DNA of 33,614 nucleotides from an uncultured Flavobacteriales bacterium (GTDB taxonomy: Bacteria; Bacteroidota; Bacteroidia; Palsa-965), in contig CALJIF010000025.1 in the NCBI GenBank assembly GCA_937974275.1, forward strand, positions 1 through 33,614, in the 5' to 3' direction. Position numbers and translations under genes: made by a program. Below are positions 16,232-24,439 of this stretch, piece by piece (the stretch's first letter is position 1; each line of letters opens with the position of its first letter). The notes beneath the pieces were generated by a model, which worked only from the letters and a program-made list of their open reading frames with translations, made no database searches and was not told the origin of the DNA.

Positions 16232-18622
16232 TTAACGGTTACGCGAAGGAACAATTTCAATTTTAGTCATAATCGTCTCTCCGTTATCATCCACACAAGT
16301 GACGCGGTGTTGACCTTCGGAAGGATTGAGTGCAAGTTGATGGATCCCTGTTGTTGATCCGACAAATTCTTCGTCTAGATGCCAGTGCACAGTTGCCGTC
16401 GGACTTCGATGCGCAATTTCAAAAATGATTTTTCCCGGTCTTCCATCCAACTCTGTCGGTAAACTTAAGCGTGTTTCTTCACGCGGGTAAACAAATTCCA
16501 TGTACGATGAACTTTGATGCGTGCAGCCGGACAGATAAGGAGGCAAGACTTTGTACAACGGATTTTTTACGCGATAATAATATTCCATGGCAGGTGGTAG
16601 TACAAACCATGAAACGTGTTGCATTTCGGATGGCGACGCACAATCGCTGCTGACACGATATTTCAGTGAAGCATCCAGATGAACGGTACGATGATACTTG
16701 CAAGCCCCCGATTTAAGTCCTGCTTCCGGAATCCATTGTTTTTGTCCTTCACACAAGTCGAGTGCACGCATACCCGATTGCGCACATACACGAACCTGTT
16801 TCATTAACTGTTCGGGTTTTTCAAACCAATCGGGCGAACGTAGCATGGAAAAAATATCAAACAGAATAGGAGCTGCTGTTTGAATTCCGGTTAATCCCGG
16901 TCGTCCTTCTCCAGTTGCATTGCCTACCCAAACGGCAATAACATATTTAGGTGTTACACCAACTGCCCAGCCATCTCGAAAACCGAAACTTGTTCCTGTT
17001 TTCCATGCTATGCGTGATGATGTACTGAACTTACTCCAGTTGGCATCTTCTTCGGGGCGATTAACTTCAGTCAGTGCATCGAACGTAAACCATGTTGCAG
17101 CGGGATCCAGCCACGAATGATCATTCAATTTGCCTTCTATCGATTTTGATTTTTGTGTAATGTAGTGTGGAGGATGAAAATCTGATTTTGTTTGTGTTCG
17201 TGTTGCATTGTAGCGATTTAATGATCGTGCCATGGATGCATACATACCTGCAATGTCCCAGAGTTTTCCTTCGGCGCCACCCAGAATTAATGAAAGTCCG
17301 TATTCGTCGGGCGTTCGGAACAATGTAGTCATTCCACAATTCTTAAGTCGTTCGTAAAAACGATTAACCGTGTGCGATTGCAACATGCGAACAGCAGGTA
17401 CATTGAGTGAACGCGCTAATGCACGTGATGCAGGAACGGCTCCATCGTATGCACGGTTAAAGTTTTCCGGATTATATCCTGAAAGATCCGTCGGAATATC
17501 CGGTACAATAGTGTTGGGCAGTATTTCGCCTTCTGTCAGCATGGATGCATAAAGCATAGGCTTAAGAATACTTCCTGTGCTGCGCGGTGCATTAATCACA
17601 TCCACCTGATTGCTGTATTCGTTGAATTCGTTTGCGGTATTACCAACGTACGCTAACGTCGCACCATCTTCAACACGAAGAACCAGCGCTGCTGCATTGT
17701 GAATTTGATTTCCTGACAAACGTTCGGCATGACGCTGCACTGCTTCGGTAACTTGTTCCTGCAAGTTTTTATCTAATGTTGTAGTGATGCGTTTCCCTTC
17801 GTTCCCTTCTTTACGACAACGATCGAGCAGGTGCGGCGCTAATCGTGGCAAAGGATAAGGAGCGCCCGGCAATGGTTCTTGCATGGCGAGATGCGCAGTT
17901 TCAAGTGAAATAATTCCTTCATCAGCCATGTGTTGTAATAGACGATCGCGTTTCGTTTTTAATCGTTCCTGATTTTTTCCCGGATAGATTAAAGAAGGAC
18001 TATTCGGCAACACGGCGAGTGTCGCGGCTTCTGCCCACGATAAGTTTTCCGGAGAACGACCGAAGTAACGCCATGATGCCGCATCAATGCCCACCACGTT
18101 TCCACCAAACGGCGCATGAGACGCATACAACGCGAGTATCTCTTCTTTATCATGTGTAAATTCAATGCGTACAGCCCAAATCATTTCAATCAACTTGTTC
18201 CAGAAATTTCTGGGTTGATTTTTTCTTGCCATTCTTGCCAGCTGCATGGTGATCGTACTGCCTCCCGAAACAATTTTTCCTTTCGACATATTCTGGGATG
18301 CGGCGCGCATAATTCCTGTTACGTCAACGCCGGCATGTTCTGCGTAGTTGCGATCTTCAAATTGAATTAAACAAAGTGCATATTTTAATGGAACCAGTTT
18401 TCTTTCGGGAAAACGCCATTGACCGTCAGCCGCAATTTTTGCTCCCAACAAATGTTGTTTTTCATCCTCGAGTACCGTTGCAGTTGGATCGGTGAATAAT
18501 GGACGCGGAAGGAATAAGATAAACCACAAAACCAATAGCAACACTACAGCGAATACCGCAGTTCTTTTCGGATGTGCGGAAAGTGTTGTTTTCAGTTGAT
18601 TGATGTGTGATTGCAGTTGCAT
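16232..18622 (-). CDS. pbpC: Penicillin-binding protein 1C
   Basis: This bifunctional inner membrane peptidoglycan synthase has 796 residues. It has a cytoplasmic N-terminus and one transmembrane helix (about 22-39). A GT51 glycosyltransferase domain follows, with catalytic E89 in EDRNYAEHAG and GGSTITMQLAR. The transpeptidase domain has Ser351 in STGSILKP (SxxK), SLN (in RALARSLNVPAVR) and K541 in AWKTGTSFGFRDGWAVG. The C-terminal roughly 90 residues, from KIIFEIAHRSP, are the Ig-like BiPBP_C domain specific to PBP1C. Many bacteria pair pbpC with a large alpha-2-macroglobulin gene; here none adjoins it. It converges with the L,D-transpeptidase gene. A -7 box at 18630-18637 implies an almost leaderless mRNA. 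Confidence 0.95.
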   Translation of the reverse strand: MQLQSHINQLKTTLSAHPKRTAVFAVVLLLVLWFILFLPRPLFTDPTATVLEDEKQHLLGAKIAADGQWRFPERKLVPLKYALCLIQFEDRNYAEHAGVDVTGIMRAASQNMSKGKIVSGGSTITMQLARMARKNQPRNFWNKLIEMIWAVRIEFTHDKEEILALYASHAPFGGNVVGIDAASWRYFGRSPENLSWAEAATLAVLPNSPSLIYPGKNQERLKTKRDRLLQHMADEGIISLETAHLAMQEPLPGAPYPLPRLAPHLLDRCRKEGNEGKRITTTLDKNLQEQVTEAVQRHAERLSGNQIHNAAALVLRVEDGATLAYVGNTANEFNEYSNQVDVINAPRSTGSILKPMLYASMLTEGEILPNTIVPDIPTDLSGYNPENFNRAYDGAVPASRALARSLNVPAVRMLQSHTVNRFYERLKNCGMTTLFRTPDEYGLSLILGGAEGKLWDIAGMYASMARSLNRYNATRTQTKSDFHPPHYITQKSKSIEGKLNDHSWLDPAATWFTFDALTEVNRPEEDANWSKFSTSSRIAWKTGTSFGFRDGWAVGVTPKYVIAVWVGNATGEGRPGLTGIQTAAPILFDIFSMLRSPDWFEKPEQLMKQVRVCAQSGMRALDLCEGQKQWIPEAGLKSGACKYHRTVHLDASLKYRVSSDCASPSEMQHVSWFVLPPAMEYYYRVKNPLYKVLPPYLSGCTHQSSSYMEFVYPREETRLSLPTELDGRPGKIIFEIAHRSPTATVHWHLDEEFVGSTTGIHQLALNPSEGQHRVTCVDDNGETIMTKIEIVPSRNR

Positions 18623-18629
18623 TACTAAT

Positions 18630-18637
18630 CAAAGATA
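18630..18637 (-). promoter_or_regulatory. Promoter -7 box of pbpC
   Basis: TAtcTTTG on the minus strand ends 7 bases before the pbpC ATG. No clear -33 box is seen at the expected distance. If used, transcription begins within a few bases of the start codon. Confidence 0.4.
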
Positions 18638-18752
18638 AGCGGTAAGAAAGGATAGCGGACAGGTATTGAATAACTGTTGTTAAACTTCGAAAATCCGTTC
18701 GTGTTTATGGAAAATTGCACCGGTTTGCATCTATGGATTAAACGCAATTGTT

Positions 18753-19148
18753 ATGATACAAATTCAACAACCTTGTTCCGCTTCCTGGGAAAAAATGACT
18801 CCTGTTAACGGCGGAAGATTCTGCGCTTTATGCAGTAAAAAAGTGCATGATTTTGCAACGATGAGTACGGATCAAATTCAGGAAGTATTGGCCCGTGCGG
18901 CAGGTAATAAATTGTGTGTACGTATTGAAGTTTCTATACCGGCTAAACGTTCTCCGCGCATGCTCAAGTTTTTGGCGGCAGTATTAATTGTATTTGGTTT
19001 TGGTTTATTTCAGTCGTGCAGTCGTCCTCCCGGAATTTTGGTGATGGGCGAGATGCAGCCTGTTATCGGCGATACGATTCCCGTATCTGATACGGTTCCT
19101 ATTGAACATAAACTTGGTGAAATTGAAGCGCCTCCGCATGGTGCATGA
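18753..19148 (+). CDS. Membrane protein with N-terminal Cys motif, TonB-cluster member
   Basis: This 131-residue protein begins with a compact motif, CSASWEKMTPVNGGRFCALC, then KKVHDFATMS, with Cys at 8, 24, 27 and 55 and a His at 32. Such a motif occurs at the cytoplasmic N-terminus of many Bacteroidota membrane proteins, where it looks like a small metal-binding domain. A transmembrane segment follows (about residues 70-88, LKFLAAVLIVFGFGLFQSC). A 45-residue tail rich in Pro/Ile/Asp (IGDTIPVSDTVPIE) would lie in the periplasm. Relatives I recall often continue into a TonB C-terminal or carboxypeptidase-regulatory domain; this one stops, and the next two genes supply TonB-type domains. Function is unknown. 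Other explanations are a truncated TonB or an anti-sigma-like regulator. Confidence 0.8.
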   Translation: MIQIQQPCSASWEKMTPVNGGRFCALCSKKVHDFATMSTDQIQEVLARAAGNKLCVRIEVSIPAKRSPRMLKFLAAVLIVFGFGLFQSCSRPPGILVMGEMQPVIGDTIPVSDTVPIEHKLGEIEAPPHGA

Positions 19149-19158
19149 GCGCAGCGCC

Positions 19159-19166
19159 TATCTTTG
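19159..19166 (+). promoter_or_regulatory. Promoter -7 box before the first TonB-CTD gene
   Basis: TAtcTTTG lies 17 bases before ATG 19184. No clear -33 TTTG is seen. It falls inside the longer open frame from 19145, which argues that 19184 is the real start. Confidence 0.35.
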
Positions 19167-19183
19167 CTACAAATGATACTAGT

Positions 19184-19651
19184 ATGATTCTTCGCCTTCT
19201 TGCTGTTTCAATTGTAGCGCTTACCACGCAAGCCACAACTTGTAAAAAGTCGGTTCCCAAATCGGATACGGTTGTTGCTGATTCACTAACTCCCGTAACT
19301 ATGGATACCGCATTGCCACAGGATAATCGCAAACATCCGCCCGCTTTACCTATCGAGCCGACTTATCCTGAAGGCCGATTGGCGATGGAACAATTTATCG
19401 CGAAGAACACCATTTACCCTGAAGCCGCTCAGAAAGCAGGAATAACAGGTCAAGTGATCGTGGGATTTATCGTAAAAAAAGACGGTTCGTTAAGTGACTT
19501 TAAATTGTGGAAGGGATTAGGCTATGGGTGCGATGAAGAAGCCATGCGCGTTGCCCGTTTGATGCCGAACTGGAATCCCGGCAAAAAAGACGGTGTTGAC
19601 GTGGATATGGAATATCAAATTTATGTCCCGTTCCCGCCGGTGAAAAAATGA
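19184..19651 (+). CDS. Small TonB C-terminal-domain protein, first of a tandem pair
   Basis: I place the start at ATG 19184 (155 residues) rather than the ATG at 19145. Only the later start gives a clean N-terminal hydrophobic signal (MILRLLAVSIVALTTQATTC), and a promoter-like box lies just upstream of it. A Cys follows the signal, but its context (ATTC) is a weak lipobox. After a Pro/Asp/Thr-rich linker, residues about 65-150 form a TonB_C domain: YPEGRLAMEQFIAKNTIYPE, then AGITGQVIVGFIVKKDGSLS and MPNWNPGKKDG. TonB_C domains normally contact the TonB box of outer membrane receptors. Here the usual inner membrane helix plus long proline linker is missing, and no exbB/exbD lies nearby. It overlaps the next gene by 4 bases. 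Confidence 0.85.
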   Translation: MILRLLAVSIVALTTQATTCKKSVPKSDTVVADSLTPVTMDTALPQDNRKHPPALPIEPTYPEGRLAMEQFIAKNTIYPEAAQKAGITGQVIVGFIVKKDGSLSDFKLWKGLGYGCDEEAMRVARLMPNWNPGKKDGVDVDMEYQIYVPFPPVKK

Positions 19652-20190
19652 AGAAACTCTTGTTGATAGTGGTTGTTGGTATAGCAGGAGTATATTCCTG
19701 TTCAACATCCGACGCTCCTGATTTCAACGATCATCAGCCCTATATGTCGGAAGAAAATCCGCATTTAGAGGTTTCTTTTTCGACGGATACATTTAAAGTT
19801 CGAAGAAAGTCGGGCAACAAAGTTGTTGCAGTTGACACCGTGCCGACATCCGCACCAACTCCGGTTTCTGTCAACGAAACAATCGAATTACAACCTGATG
19901 TACCACCTCAGTTTAACGGTGGTGATGCGGCATTAAGAGCTTATTTGAAAAAGAAATGCGTGTATCCATTGGTTGCTTTCCAGAATGAAGTTTCGGGTGT
20001 CGTGACGGTCAGCTTCCGGATATGTGCAGATGGTACAATTGAAGGCGTGAAAGTGAAGCGCTCTGTGGGTTTTGGCTGCGATGAAATGGCTGTTGATGTG
20101 GTAAAAAATATGCCGAACTGGATTCCCGGAACTAAAAGCGGAAAAAATGTTAAATGTCCCGTAGTGCTGGATGTGCCATGTGGGCGTTAG
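19648..20190 (+). CDS. Small TonB C-terminal-domain lipoprotein, second of a tandem pair
   Basis: The 180-residue protein has a signal peptide with a probable lipobox ending GVYSC (Cys18). A disordered linker rich in Pro/Thr/Ser/Val (VDTVPTSAPTPVSVNETIEL) runs to residue 90. A TonB_C domain follows: PPQFNGGDAALRAYLKKKCV, VSGVVTVSFRICADGTIEGV and MPNWIPGTKSG. It is a diverged paralogue of the previous gene, sharing the GxGCDExA and MPNWxPG motifs, so a tandem duplication is likely. The segment before the domain core reads YPLVAFQNEVSG in place of the usual YPxxAxxxGIxG. The ATGA overlap at 19648-19651 means coupled translation. A lipid-anchored TonB_C domain cannot transmit proton force in the usual way, so it may instead be a structural or receptor-binding factor. 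Confidence 0.85.
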   Translation: MKKLLLIVVVGIAGVYSCSTSDAPDFNDHQPYMSEENPHLEVSFSTDTFKVRRKSGNKVVAVDTVPTSAPTPVSVNETIELQPDVPPQFNGGDAALRAYLKKKCVYPLVAFQNEVSGVVTVSFRICADGTIEGVKVKRSVGFGCDEMAVDVVKNMPNWIPGTKSGKNVKCPVVLDVPCGR

Positions 20191-20203
20191 TGAGGTACTT
20201 GGC

Positions 20204-20211
20204 TATCTTTG
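20204..20211 (+). promoter_or_regulatory. Promoter -7 box upstream of the OmpH-like gene
   Basis: TAtcTTTG is placed 24 bases before the GTG start at 20235, in the gap after the TonB-like gene. No good -33 match is seen, so support is moderate. Confidence 0.4.
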
Positions 20212-20234
20212 CCCTTTAACTAATCAGCATAACA

Positions 20235-20870
20235 GTGAATAACAGATTTTCAGTCGTTCTTAACGTCGTATTGGTGATCGCGGTGATCGTATTGTTCGTC
20301 CTTCACTTTTCGTCAAAACCTAATGAAGGTGCTGTTGCGGGAACTAAGGATTCCGTAAAGCAGTTGACGTTCGAAATTCCGAAGAATTTGCACGGCGCAC
20401 GTGTGTTGTATATCAATGTGGATTCATTGGATACACAATACGAAGCGTTCACCGATTTGAGCAAAGAAACATCTTCCAGTTATAAGTATAAGTTAACGCA
20501 ATACCAGAATAAGGGTGTTGAGCTGCAGCAGCGTTATGGTGCACTTCAGGAAAAAGTTCAAATGGGAACTATTTCTGCGGATGAAGCTGCAAAGGAAGAG
20601 GCTGCAATTAATAAAGGAATGGACGATCTGAAGCGCATGGAAACTGAATTGCAGTTGATGGAAACGAACGCGATGAAGAAAAATCAAATCATCACGGAAG
20701 AAATTTCGAAGTACTTCAAATCGTATGCGCAGCAGAAGGGAATTGATTTTATTTTGGGTTACGGAGGCAGCAGCACAGTGTTGTATGCAACAGACAGTTT
20801 AGATGTAACTACCGAAATTGTAACGGCACTGAACGCTGAATACCGTGCTAACAAAGCGGTAAAGAAGTAA
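20235..20870 (+). CDS. OmpH/Skp-family periplasmic chaperone, membrane-anchored
   Basis: The 211-residue protein starts at GTG 20235. No in-frame ATG occurs before residue 100, and the N-terminus (NNRFSVVLNVVLVIAVIVLFVLHF) is a typical uncleaved membrane anchor of Bacteroidota OmpH proteins. After it come the strand VLYINVDSLDTQYEAFTDL and a long charged helical coiled-coil region (about 85-160). The C-terminal part, KYAQQKGIDFILGYGG-like (actual: KSYAQQKGIDFILGYGGSST), closes the small beta body. Skp/OmpH holds unfolded outer membrane proteins on their way to BamA; the coiled coil forms trimer tentacles. It is followed by a terminator and seems transcribed alone or with the upstream TonB-like genes. 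Confidence 0.9.
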   Translation: MNNRFSVVLNVVLVIAVIVLFVLHFSSKPNEGAVAGTKDSVKQLTFEIPKNLHGARVLYINVDSLDTQYEAFTDLSKETSSSYKYKLTQYQNKGVELQQRYGALQEKVQMGTISADEAAKEEAAINKGMDDLKRMETELQLMETNAMKKNQIITEEISKYFKSYAQQKGIDFILGYGGSSTVLYATDSLDVTTEIVTALNAEYRANKAVKK

Positions 20871-20890
20871 TTAGTTTTTAACAAGTTTTC

Positions 20891-20928
20891 ATCCTGTCGG
20901 GTTCTGCTCGGCAGGATTTCTTTTTTTT
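20891..20928 (+). terminator. Terminator after the OmpH-like gene
   Basis: A 9-bp stem, ATCCTGTCG (20891-20899) with CGGCAGGAT (20909-20917, one T/G wobble), is followed by TTTC and eight T residues. The TTG that opens the longer downstream frame lies within this T-tract, which rules it out as a translation start. Confidence 0.85.
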
Positions 20929-20950
20929 GAACTACACAAAATCACGGATC

Positions 20951-21376
20951 ATGGAAAATGGCAATGAAGTACTAATTCATAAAATCAAAAAGGTTGAAGA
21001 ATTTCATGAAGTGTTCATGATTGGCAATCGGCATACTCCAACCGGTAACGTTTCGCAGGAAGAAGCTTTGTTGCGTTACAACTTGCTGAAAGAAGAAAAT
21101 GAAGAGTATCTGGAGGCTTGTCAGCGAGGAGATATTGTGGAGATTGCAGATGCTTTGGGTGATATTTTGTACATCGCCTTCGGAACTATCTTACGACATG
21201 GATTGCAATATAAAATTGAGGAAGTGTTTGATGAAATTCATCGCAGCAACATGTCGAAACTGGACAAAGACGGGAAACCTATTTTCCGTGAGGACGGCAA
21301 AGTGTTGAAGAGTGAATTTTACTTTCGCCCGAATATTGCGGCAGTATTAAAACACGAAGAACAGGATTTGAAATAA
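20951..21376 (+). CDS. MazG/PRA-PH-like nucleoside polyphosphate pyrophosphohydrolase
   Basis: I use ATG 20951 (141 residues); the earlier TTG at 20927 sits in a terminator T-run. The all-helical protein has the acidic metal-binding motif of the MazG/HisE superfamily: LKEENEEYLEA on one helix and IADALGDILYIAFGTILRHG on the next, an EExxE ... DxxxD-type arrangement. It continues with EVFDEIHRSNMSKLDKDGKP, the form seen in phosphoribosyl-ATP pyrophosphohydrolase-like stand-alone proteins. Such enzymes cleave pyrophosphate from non-canonical or damaged NTPs; the substrate is not deducible. It converges with the LysE-type gene with a single base between stops. No his operon is adjacent, so a role in histidine synthesis is unlikely. 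Confidence 0.88.
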   Translation: MENGNEVLIHKIKKVEEFHEVFMIGNRHTPTGNVSQEEALLRYNLLKEENEEYLEACQRGDIVEIADALGDILYIAFGTILRHGLQYKIEEVFDEIHRSNMSKLDKDGKPIFREDGKVLKSEFYFRPNIAAVLKHEEQDLK

Positions 21377-21377
21377 A

Positions 21378-22043
21378 TTATTGGCCCGCCTGCAACCAAG
21401 GCTGTTCCACGAAAAGTCGAACGATAACGACAACACCGGAAATGATAAATATTATTCCGGCACCGACATTGATTTTATGAATCACTAAATCGTTGAGGTA
21501 AGTTTTAATTTTACCTGCGGCTAATGCTTTAATTGTATCTGTTCCGAATAAGGTGAGTAATGCTGATGTGAAAAAAGTAATCATCAATACGCCGTCGCCG
21601 TTAAACTTGGAAGAAGAAAAACTGATAGCACCGATCCACATCAGAATGATCAATGGATTTAGCAGATTCATAAAGAAACCTTTCAGCGCAATACCTCCAA
21701 CTTTTACTTCTCCGTTTTTGATGACGATAACCGTATCGCCTTCAGAAACCGGAACCGGCTGCGGTACTTTTTTTAATACCTGATACAAACCATAAGCGAT
21801 GAGTAAACCTCCGCCTAATATTCCTACCGGTAAGGCGTATTTCTGATCCAGCAACCATCCCGACATCCCGAAGTAGGCTAACGCCAAATAAATTAAATCG
21901 CTGGCGATAACACCGATGGACATGGCGATGCCGGCTTTATATCCAAATCGTAAACTCGATTGTATCAACGCAAAGAATGCAGGACCCAGTGAAAAACACA
22001 GAGCTAATCCGAAAAGCATTCCATGACCGATTGCGCCGAACAT
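21378..22043 (-). CDS. LysE/RhtB-family amino acid exporter
   Basis: This 221-residue inner membrane protein has about six hydrophobic segments. It begins GHGMLFGLALCFSLGPAFFA, followed by SLRFGYKAGIAMSIGVIASD, the typical LysE/RhtB opening in which a GP-containing first helix and the G(Y)xxGxxxxxG stretch are conserved. A central loop (VKKVPQPVPVSEGDTV-like region) and the NPLIILMWIG segment also fit. The family exports amino acids such as lysine, homoserine or threonine. It is the last gene of a tight minus-strand unit: it starts 3 bases after the GH3 stop. That suggests it exports amino acids or amino-acid conjugates made by its neighbours, which is inference. Confidence 0.9.
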   Translation of the reverse strand: MFGAIGHGMLFGLALCFSLGPAFFALIQSSLRFGYKAGIAMSIGVIASDLIYLALAYFGMSGWLLDQKYALPVGILGGGLLIAYGLYQVLKKVPQPVPVSEGDTVIVIKNGEVKVGGIALKGFFMNLLNPLIILMWIGAISFSSSKFNGDGVLMITFFTSALLTLFGTDTIKALAAGKIKTYLNDLVIHKINVGAGIIFIISGVVVIVRLFVEQPWLQAGQ

Positions 22044-22046
22044 TAA

Positions 22047-23582
22047 TTACACGTTTTGATATGATTTAAGATGTTGCTTCCAGCTTTCCAAACGTTCGTC
22101 TTTGATAACACGCGGGAACTTGCTCTGGCCGCCAATCTTTCCGTTCTTTTCCATCCACGCATAAAACACGTCGATAGGAAGTACTTCTACAATTACTTCT
22201 TTCAGAGCCGCACTTCGTTCAACACGGTAATCATCGTTCAGGTTTTTCAAATGATTATCCAAACAATTGCGGAAGGCTTGTGCATCAACGGGTTTATCGG
22301 TGCCGACATACCAGTGATGAGCGAATAAATTTTCGTAGTTGATTCCGGCAACAGTAAACTCATTGATCGTTACGTTAAACTCATCTGCGCAAAGATCAAT
22401 GGCTCTGTTCATGTTATCCTGAGACAAGTGTTCGCCGCACAAACTCAGGAATTGTTTCGTTCTGCCCGTGATGATAATTTCCTGACGTTCCAAATTGGTG
22501 AAACGAATAGTGTCACCAACAAGATAACGCCACGCACCCGAGCATGTGCTGATTAACATCGCATATTCGGTATGCTCATCCACTTCATTAATGGTGAACG
22601 TTGCAGGATTAGCTTTCATCTGCCCGTCGCTGCCGAAGTTTTCAGCGTTAAATGGAACGAACTCGAAAAATATACCGTTGTTTAACTGCAACCGCTGACC
22701 TTCAGAATCCGGGCGATCCTGAAACGCAAAAAATCCTTCCGATGCTAAATAGGTTTCCAGATAATGAATCGGTTGTCCGAGTAATTTATCAAATCCTTTG
22801 CGATACGGTTTTAGTGAAACACCACCCCAAACATAAATTTTCAAATTGGGCCAGATTTCATGTATGTGTTTAACGTTGTAATATTTGATGATACGTTCAA
22901 ACAAAATCTGTATCCACGCCGGAACGCCGCACACTACACCAATGTCCCAGTTCTTAGCATTCTTGGTAAGTTCGTCCAGCTTGGTGTTCCAGTCGCGTTC
23001 TTTCGCAATACGATCGCCGGGCTTATAAAAATGTTGAAACCAGAATGGAATGTTACCTGTAGTAATTCCGCTTAAATCACCGGAATAGTAGGTGCCGTTG
23101 TAATTGAGGTGTGTGCTTCCGCCAATCATCAAAATTCCTTTCTGGAAGAAATCGGTGGGCAAATCGTAACGATGAAGCGCCATGATTTGTCGAATACTGG
23201 CCATACGAATGGCTTTCAGCATCTCTTTCGTAACAGGAATATGTTTGGATGATGCTTCAGAAGTTCCGGAGCTTAATGCAAAATACTTGGTTTGCCCCGG
23301 CCAGGTTACATAACCTTCACCGTTCAAACTTCTGTACCACCATTTGCGGAACATGCTGTTATAGTCATGCGTTTGTACCGTTCGCTGAAACGCTTCAATC
23401 GGATCTTTTTCAGTTAGTAATTTGGTGAAATTGTAGTGTTCACCAATTGCTGTAAACTCCGCTTTACTCAGTAATTTTTTTAATGTTTTAACCTGAAGGT
23501 TATAGGCATCTTTCTTCCGTAAGCGCGGAATCTTATTATTCAGTTCTATTGTTTTCTTGAGTATCGAACCGATGATGGCCAT
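22047..23582 (-). CDS. GH3-family acyl-adenylate/amido synthetase-like protein
   Basis: The 511-residue cytoplasmic protein is full length for the GH3 (auxin-responsive) family of ANL adenylating enzymes. It has the phosphate-binding loop SSGTSEASSKHIPVT (about residues 104-118), GGVSLKPYRKGF, the YLASEGFFAFQD signature, then WRYLVGDTIRF and IIITGRTKQFLSLCGEHL of the hinge region, and a C-terminal domain. Plant GH3 enzymes join jasmonate, auxin or benzoates to amino acids; bacterial members are common in Bacteroidota, but their reaction there is not established to my knowledge. It lies between a lipoprotein (11 bases upstream) and a LysE-type exporter (3 bases downstream) in a run that starts with an aminopeptidase. 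This points to amino acid substrates, by context only. Confidence 0.92.
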   Translation of the reverse strand: MAIIGSILKKTIELNNKIPRLRKKDAYNLQVKTLKKLLSKAEFTAIGEHYNFTKLLTEKDPIEAFQRTVQTHDYNSMFRKWWYRSLNGEGYVTWPGQTKYFALSSGTSEASSKHIPVTKEMLKAIRMASIRQIMALHRYDLPTDFFQKGILMIGGSTHLNYNGTYYSGDLSGITTGNIPFWFQHFYKPGDRIAKERDWNTKLDELTKNAKNWDIGVVCGVPAWIQILFERIIKYYNVKHIHEIWPNLKIYVWGGVSLKPYRKGFDKLLGQPIHYLETYLASEGFFAFQDRPDSEGQRLQLNNGIFFEFVPFNAENFGSDGQMKANPATFTINEVDEHTEYAMLISTCSGAWRYLVGDTIRFTNLERQEIIITGRTKQFLSLCGEHLSQDNMNRAIDLCADEFNVTINEFTVAGINYENLFAHHWYVGTDKPVDAQAFRNCLDNHLKNLNDDYRVERSAALKEVIVEVLPIDVFYAWMEKNGKIGGQSKFPRVIKDERLESWKQHLKSYQNV

Positions 23583-23593
23583 AATTACTAATC

Positions 23594-24439
23594 TTAACGG
23601 GTAGGAATAAAACGCTTACGAGTAATCGCTGTTTCGCGTGCAATGCGACTTACTTGCAAAGGGCTAAGTGATTCACCTTTAGGGTAAATTACAGCCAGCG
23701 CATTCATGTCACGAGCCAGTTGTGAGCATGTACTGTCATCCGGAAATAATTGCAATAAGCCGGAGAGTTGTTCCATGTGTAAACGTTGTTCTTCCATTAT
23801 TTCATACAACGTAGCATTCTTATCGTCTTTTTCCGTGGAGTCGATCATCGTAGCAGTCAGGTACAAACTTTCCAACCATCCTCCGGAAAGTACTAATGAT
23901 GCTAAAGCCAGACGATCGTTGGAAATAAGTGTGGTATCAACACGCATATATGAACTGAAAACCAATTTCTGCAACGAATCCTGATTGTTGCGATTGTTAT
24001 CAAAACGCTTCATGGTAGTCTCATCAAATGCATTCGGAACAACAATAGCATCTGCCAGTATTCGTACACTTTTCAAATATGGTCCGGAATCAGCCAGTCG
24101 CGATTGCGTAATCAGCAATGCCATATCGGCACCGTAAATTCCCAAATTCAACGCCTGTAGATTAGGATCGGTGATTTGTCCGGCCTGAGCAGTATTACTC
24201 AGGATGTCAGCATTAAAAACAAGTTTGGAATTCGACAACTTATTCAAAATGTCGAACGGAACAGGGATGGTGCTAACGAATTGTTTGATTCTTTCCCGCA
24301 CGCTATCGTTCATCGTATTGTGCATTACGGTATCGCTGCCGGATATGGAATCCAGTCGTTGATCAGGTTCGCCCGAGCTGCAGGATGCTCCAAGTAAAGT
24401 AATGACAACCCAAATGATTAGAGGGAATCTGGTTTTCAT
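23594..24439 (-). CDS. Lipoprotein of unknown function in the M42/GH3 operon
   Basis: I do not recognise this 281-residue protein. The signal ends LLGASC with Cys20 as lipidation site. The mature part is mostly helical: DSVRERIKQFVSTIPVPFDI, then NLGIYGADMALLITQSRLAD and LVLSGGWLESLYLTATMI, and a C-terminal helix. The NLGIYGADMAL and GGWLESLYLTA segments resemble motifs I recall from conserved Bacteroidota lipoproteins of unknown role. Its ATG overlaps the stop of the M42 peptidase gene by one base (TAATG), and the GH3 gene begins 11 bases after it. It is therefore part of the four-gene unit and would sit in the periplasm or outer membrane. Confidence 0.8.
   Translation of the reverse strand: MKTRFPLIIWVVITLLGASCSSGEPDQRLDSISGSDTVMHNTMNDSVRERIKQFVSTIPVPFDILNKLSNSKLVFNADILSNTAQAGQITDPNLQALNLGIYGADMALLITQSRLADSGPYLKSVRILADAIVVPNAFDETTMKRFDNNRNNQDSLQKLVFSSYMRVDTTLISNDRLALASLVLSGGWLESLYLTATMIDSTEKDDKNATLYEIMEEQRLHMEQLSGLLQLFPDDSTCSQLARDMNALAVIYPKGESLSPLQVSRIARETAITRKRFIPTR

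Noticed and set aside
19145..19183. ATG 19145 as the start of the first TonB-CTD gene
   Set aside because: It would put 13 residues before the hydrophobic signal and contains a promoter-like box; ATG 19184 gives a clean signal peptide.
20927..20950. TTG start extending the MazG-like protein by eight residues
   Set aside because: The TTG lies in the T-tract of the preceding terminator; ATG 20951 fits better.
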